Source: Physcia stellaris (lineage: Eukaryota; Ascomycota; Lecanoromycetes; Caliciales; Physciaceae). Taken from it: DNA of 64,000 bases. Positions 58,961 through 64,000 of this stretch are shown in pieces. Both the position numbers and the translations under genes were made by a program. Positions within the stretch are counted from its first letter, which is position 1; the number at the start of each line of letters is the position of its first letter. Where the stretch lies: NCBI GenBank assembly GCA_018902385.1, contig JABSSW010000036.1, positions 310,001 through 374,000 of the forward strand. The letters are read 5' to 3'. The notes under the pieces are model-generated. The model was not told the DNA's origin. It saw only the letters and a list, made by a program, of their open reading frames with translations, and made no database searches.

Positions 58961-61639
58961 TCATTCATCCAGCTTAACGTAGTTCGCGGGGAATAACCCG
59001 GCTTGACCATTGTATTCCCCAGACCACCAATCCTCGTCCGGAAATTCCTAGACAGGCGTGTTAGCCAGGACACATTGGGTTCCATCTGAACAGGGATACG
59101 TACCACATTGGTGATCTTCGCGTTCTCCGGAAACGTCAACTCGTTCCCCTCCGCAGCATCGTACTCGTACAGCGCCGTCGCCGTATGTCCCTGCGTCACG
59201 CCGGCATGGGCTTGCATCTCATGCTCATGCTCAACACCAGCCGTCGGTGCAGGTGCGGCCCCTCCATGTGCGCCTTCCTCCACAAGCTCAACGTAATTGC
59301 TGGGGAAAAGCCCAGACTCTCCACGACTGTTCCGGCCATGCCACCAATCCTCATCCACGGTATCAATATCGGTGATATACTCGCCTTCGCGAAGCTCAAG
59401 CTCGTTGTCTTCCGCTTTCTCGTAGTCGTACTGTACGAGCGCTCGCTTGCCGCCCTCCGCTCCGCCTTTGTGTTGAGCGGCTTCTACCGCCTGTCCGCCA
59501 AATGAGGCGGCGGCTGCGGCCTGGCCGGCGCCACGTGCGGGATCATGACCCGAAGGCTCATCAGTGAGGTCGTCTTCATGGGGGATATTGGCTGCAAGGG
59601 AGCGTGTTGGCATACTCGGGGGCGGGGAGAACTGTTCTTCTCGTGCGTCTTCAACTTCGGATGGCTGTTGACCACGGCCGACAGGCATCGCGACGCGGAT
59701 AGGCGAGCCGGTTGTTGCTGGTGGGGTTGGCGGGGTTGGGGATCGGGGCGGTTGCGGTGGGGGTGTAGGCATCCTTGGAACTTCTTCCTCCTCTTCCTCT
59801 TGTGGCTGCTGCTGTGGTCGAGATGGGAGCCCAGGAATAGGGATACCGCGCCCAGCGTTAGGCTTATTAGATGTATCAAGTGGCGGTGGGCTCGGTGCTG
59901 ACCGTTTCGCACCAGTGTTGGAAACGCCCATAGGTGGAGCACCTTTGAACCGGTCGCGAATTGAACTGACACCACCAGCCGGAGATGTCGGTACTTCTTC
60001 TTCTTCTCCATCTTCATCTCTAGGCCCAGTTCGCTGCTGATCAAGACTGCCAGAAGACTGGCCGGTGCGCGTCGTCTGTACAGGTGCCCAACTTTTGCCT
60101 CCGTACCCGCTTTTCCATTCCCCAGCACCGGACGTTTGTTTTGCCATAGGCGCAGCGGGGGCGGCAAAGTTGGACGGTGTGTTTTCACTACCACCACTCA
60201 TTCCACGTTCGCGTGCCTTCTTTTCAGCCCATAACTGCGCGGGAGTCTTTCCACCTTGATCTGCAAATGTTCTTCCAACACCTACTGGAGGGCCAGTCGG
60301 TCCCTTTTGAGTTGACTCTAACCCGAAGCCGCCGGGAGTGGGAGCCTTGGTTCCTGTGAAGTTGCTGGCGCCGGCTCCAAAACGGTTGGCAACTTTAGGT
60401 TTGGGCAGCGAAGTAAGGCGCTCTGATGTTGAGAAGGGCACAGATCGATCGGGTAGCGACCTTGGTTGTTCGTGATCATTGCTTTGATTTGAAGTTCCTG
60501 TAGCGGCAGGTGATATGCTGCTAGGCGGCGATGGTGCACCACCTGACGGTCCTTGTGCTCTCGCTCGGATAGCTGCAATGTCAACCTTACCCACTGGTTC
60601 GTAAGAACCCTTCACAATCTCTGGCCTTTCGGGTTTACTGTTTCCGCTCTCTTGAGCCTGCCTCCGTAGAGCTGCAATATCTACTTTCCCTACCGGCTGG
60701 TAGGTACCCTTGACAATGTCACTTTGCTCGCCGGAGTCGCTATCCCGAGTTCCGTTGAATCGGGACGGTTCCGGTTTTTGCAAATTTAGATCACGCATAC
60801 TGACCTTTGTGGGCTGATAAGCAGACTGCACTTTCTCAAGTTGTGTCCGTGTGACTGGAGGTGCATCTTGACCCCACCCGTCTTCATCAGTATTCGTGTC
60901 TTTTGGTGGTACAGCGCGAGACCTTGAATTTGCTAGAGGATTGAAGCCGCCTGTAGCGCCACTACTTCGAGTTGGCGTGAAAGCGGGCTTGGAGGAAACG
61001 GGTGGGGGCGGACCACCGCTGGCAGTCGCTGGAGGCGCACCAGAATACTTGGAACCGGACGCATCCGAGACCTTCTGCACTATCGACTCCGGAGTAAGGT
61101 CGCGGTCTGATCTCGCAGTGACCTGCACATGGTAGCCCTGTGTTTATCAGACGGGCTGAGCGGCAATGATAGATGGGGCTCATCGACGCACATGTAGAGT
61201 CTTGGATACAGCAGCCAAATGGCTTGTAAAGTAGCCCTTTGTTCGCTCTGGTACTCCCTCACCACACCATCCTATTAGGACAGACTTGGGTAGCGTTGTG
61301 TTGGGGTCATTGACTTTGACGAAGGCAAATTGGATACGGCCGTCAGAGAACTCGTCAATCAAGTCTACTAATTCGCCCTCTGAGTTCGATTAGCAGGGCA
61401 CAATCTTAACACCAATACTGCTGACACTAACCCCCAGTGCTCTGGACTTTGAGGACGCTTTCTTTGCTCGCTGAATCCTGTTGGAATGCGTTGGCCAAAG
61501 GAGCAGAAACGGAGAAGACAGCCCATTGTCCATATGTCGAAGATTTGGCAGCAGCACCGGAGGCAGGTGGGGCGTTGACGATTGATTGATAGCTTTTGGA
61601 TATTGAAGGACCGTTGGAGGAAAGATTCAAAGTAGCCAT
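58961..61639 (-). CDS. ABP1: Actin-binding protein Abp1 (ADF-H plus two SH3), 838 aa
   Basis: Cortical actin-patch protein linking Arp2/3 activation and endocytosis. Exons 61639-61432, 61379-61192, 61137-59104 and 59047-58961. Splices give VQSTGEGELVDLIDE, KTLHGYHVQVTARSD and TNVEFPDEDWWSG. The ADF-homology domain covers residues about 1-140 (QWAVFSV, GRIQFAFVKVNDP, VLIGWCGEGVPERTKGYFTS). A disordered middle has a duplicated motif: KGTYQPVGKVDIAALR and KGSYEPVGKVDIAAIR, plus PSRFNG blocks. Proline-rich runs (about 59690-59790) precede SH3-1 (ALVQYDYEKAEDNELEL, then DWWHGRNSRGESGLFPSNYV) and SH3-2 (ATALYEYDAAEGNELTF, then DWWSGEYNGQAGLFPANYV). An intron divides SH3-2. Divergent from the F-box gene. 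Confidence 0.93.
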
Positions 61640-62291
61640 GATTCGAGGTCGATTATGAGGTTGAGGTTGGAATTGGCAGACTCTGTGCTTGCACCATTTG
61701 AAAAGCTTGAACAAGAAAGGAAAGAAGTTTGATCAAGTGGTGAATGGCTTCAAGAGAATATGCCTTTATCAGGCAACATGAAGACAGTACGTACTGCGGA
61801 TAGAGTACCTTACTTTGGTTTAGATGTTGTGTTCTCCGGAGACTCGGACTTTGCGCTAGCTGAATTCTTCCTTGGCACGTTAAAGTGCACACTACCTAGA
61901 AAGCTGGCATTTGATTGGCGCCTCGTCGCCTCACTTTTTTTCTCCCTCGCACTCCTTCTCGCTTTCTCAATCATAAGGAACCATTCCCTTTCAGCTTCCT
62001 ACAACCTCCGCCTTGGGATCACGCCTACTCGACTTGCTCTTCCGTGGAATGATGTTGCTATGCTCATATCCGAGGCCTTGATGTTTCTTTCCTTTATCTG
62101 CAAAAACACGACTTGACTGGATCGGATCTCTCCGTCTTCCCCTTTGCACCTTCTCGAGCAGCTTCGTGCGCTTCTGTCCAATCTCTAAGAGGTCCGGCAA
62201 AGTCTCCTGCCTTGGGATACACGGCACCACTGACACGGGATGACTATCTTCTGATTCTTGGATCGCCACGCTATGAAACGCCGCTGCAGCC
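61640..62291. promoter_or_regulatory. Divergent promoter region of ABP1 and the F-box gene
   Basis: 652 bp between opposite start codons, with no supported gene. Pyrimidine-rich tracts lie upstream of each ATG. No specific site recognised. Confidence 0.4.
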
Positions 62292-64000
62292 ATGTCTTCA
62301 TCTCCCAACAGCAATGCTTCGTCCTCAGACCTCTATTCACCCTCCGACAACCCGGAACTAATTCTTGCTCATCCAGCAGTTACAGTGCCTTTAGAGAAAG
62401 AAGATTTCATTCCGTTAACGGAGAACCACATATCTTACCGTACAAGTCGCAACAGTGATCAGCTTGTAGAGCCAACAGCTGAAACTGGACAAGGTATAGT
62501 AGAACCTGGAAAGTGGGACCCCGATAGATCAAATTCGTCTATGCACAACCTGCCCAACGGACAAGATAGCTTTAATCATAAGCGCAAGAGGGATGAATTC
62601 GAGGACCCACACCAGGACATTCGAGGACATACATCCCTCTCTACACCGTCAAGAGATGGACAGGATCCAGGTCGCTCCGATCAGAATGACGGTCCGCCAC
62701 AAAAGCGCCAGCTGGTTCCGGAACATTGGTCAAGGGTCAGCCGATCCGAATCACAAGCGGACCTTTCCCCTTCCACAGGTTCAGGACGCCAGGTTCAGTC
62801 TTCAGGATTGCCAGACGAGATTTGGCAGCACATCTTTTCTTTCGTTCCGCCTGTTTTTCTGGGCCGCTTGCTGAGTGTAAACCAAATATTCCATGCATGC
62901 CTTACCAAGGCTACCGGGGAGCAAAGAGACCAAGCGCGTTACGTTGCCAGTGCTGTAAGACCTGTAAGTGCTGATTCTGTATGGGCTGCCTCTCGCAAGC
63001 GCTTTGCGCCTGGATTACCGAAGCCGCTCCGTGGCCTCCAGGAATTGGATATGTGGAGACTTCTCCGAGGCCGTCCATGCCAGTTGTGTGGGGAAACCAA
63101 GACTCAAAACTTTGCGACGAGCGCGGAAAGCCCATTAGAGTCAGGACCAGGTGATAAGGGTGTAAGGGTTTTATGGCCGTTTGGTATCCGGACTTGTGGC
63201 TCCTGCTTGCAAAAGTGCTCAGAAAAGGTTCATTTGAGATCAGCTTGGGCTGCTTGTAAGTTTAGGACACTTAGCTGACTTCTCTGTTAGGAGTCGGCTC
63301 TATATGTCTCCCCGGACTGCCCTTTTTTCCTTTTATCCGCGTTGCCTTTTGCGTTTGTGACAGCTACAAACCATTTTGTATCCAATGCTGCCCTGCAGAA
63401 CTTGGCCCACCTTCCGCCGCTGAAAATGGAGAAGCACTATTACAAACCGCACATAGAAGATATCAAGGGCCGTTTGACTGAGGCCAAAGCCTTGGGCGCT
63501 CCCTCCGTTGAGGAATGGATGAAAGGTCTGCCCTCCGAAGGGAAGGAGCGTATTGATGACGCCGTTCGCTGGGAACAGTGGGAAGCTCGAGGTGGGCTCA
63601 AGAGAGTCAATGCCAAGGCCCCTACCAAATCGTCAACACCGGCAATTTCCAGAATTGGCCCCGCTCCACACAGTAAATCCGATGCCTTCCCAGACCGTCC
63701 AACACCACAGAATATTCCGCTGCCTGCAAAACCCTCTGTTGATTCCAATGTTATGCTTCCTCCCACTCCAGCCGATCTTTCTTTCCCCAAGCTCAAATGA
63801 TGCGTAAGTAAAAATAGAACCCTATGTACGTGAGATGACTGACTTCGCAATGAAGCACAATTTCAGCCTACCTGGGCAACTGGGGTTTCGCATCCTGATG
63901 GATTTGCACAACGACCGCCGGGTGTTTTGCCTCAAACCCAACCTCGTCCGGAGCGTAACATCCGTGATGTCAACGAAGCGAAAGCAATGCGCAAAGCCGA
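62292..64000 (+). CDS. F-box protein with CxxC motifs, truncated by window end
   Basis: Putative SCF ubiquitin-ligase substrate receptor. Exon 1 62292-63227; exon 2 63291 to about 63803; exon 3 from 63867 runs off the window. The N-terminal 170 residues are disordered. The F-box is LPDEIWQHIFSFVPPVFLG plus RLLSVNQIFHACL (residues about 175-206). Downstream, CQLCGETK and CGSCLQKC suggest a zinc-binding pair. Exon 2 begins after donor GTTCAT at 63228 and reads SALPFAFVTATNHFVSNAAL. An in-frame TGA at 63798 comes just before a consensus donor at 63804, whose downstream exon (PTWATGVSHPDGF, RNIRDVNEAKAMRKA) continues the family sequence in phase. So the TGA is either an error, a true truncation, or avoided by another splice. 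Confidence 0.75.

Noticed and set aside
1-64000. tRNA genes, rRNA or CRISPR arrays
   Set aside because: No cloverleaf with A- and B-box spacing, no rRNA sequence and no regularly spaced direct repeats were seen on reading both strands.

Overview
The window is nuclear DNA of a filamentous ascomycete (Pezizomycotina; the gene set would fit Leotiomycetes, but I cannot fix the class). It has about two dozen genes on both strands, almost all split by short introns of 44-120 bp with GTRNGT-like donors, CTRAC/CTAAY branch sites and YAG acceptors. Most reading frames were reassembled here by matching splice phases, so exon coordinates are given in the evidence fields. No tRNA, rRNA, CRISPR array or bacterial-type feature was seen.

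Region 1 (1-14096) is the accessory part. A very large NACHT-TPR (NLR/STAND-like) receptor gene (about 1299-8247, +) lies tail to tail with a gene for a two-part protein, betagamma-crystallin-like followed by an aerolysin-like pore-forming region (8666-9973, -). A gene-poor 4-kb stretch follows. It holds a degraded copy of the 3' end of the receptor gene (12315-12610) and a 123-bp inverted repeat with telomere-like TTAGGG motifs. This is the part most likely to hold a little-described system: a receptor beside a candidate membrane-perforating effector.

Region 2 (14097-31175) has a DUF7730-like gene, a Golgi MNN1-type mannosyltransferase, RNA polymerase III subunit Rpc25, histidine methyltransferase HPM1, the 60S biogenesis factor NOP12 and a She3-like coiled-coil protein. 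A 2.5-kb gap follows, holding a 686-bp non-autonomous element with a TA target duplication, then a long DUF7905-like gene.

Region 3 (31176-43000) is a housekeeping block: RAD17/RAD24 clamp loader, RPF2 (5S RNP), MTD1 (NAD-dependent methylene-THF dehydrogenase) divergent from MMS19 (Fe-S targeting), and the monothiol glutaredoxin GRX3/4. Region 4 (43001-64000) has an alpha/beta hydrolase, mitochondrial thiamine-pyrophosphate carrier TPC1, an orphan acidic-tail protein, PP2A subunit CDC55, a YEA4/SLC35B4 nucleotide-sugar transporter, mitochondrial fission dynamin DNM1, a secreted PEBP, actin-binding ABP1, and an F-box gene cut by the window edge.

Recurring themes: three genes (receptor, GRX3/4, TPC1) each carry one single-base frame break at or near a short homopolymer, which looks more like sequencing error than decay. 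Several genes have micro-exons of 12-41 bp. Several genes switch, in their own sense, from C-rich 5' halves to G-rich 3' halves.
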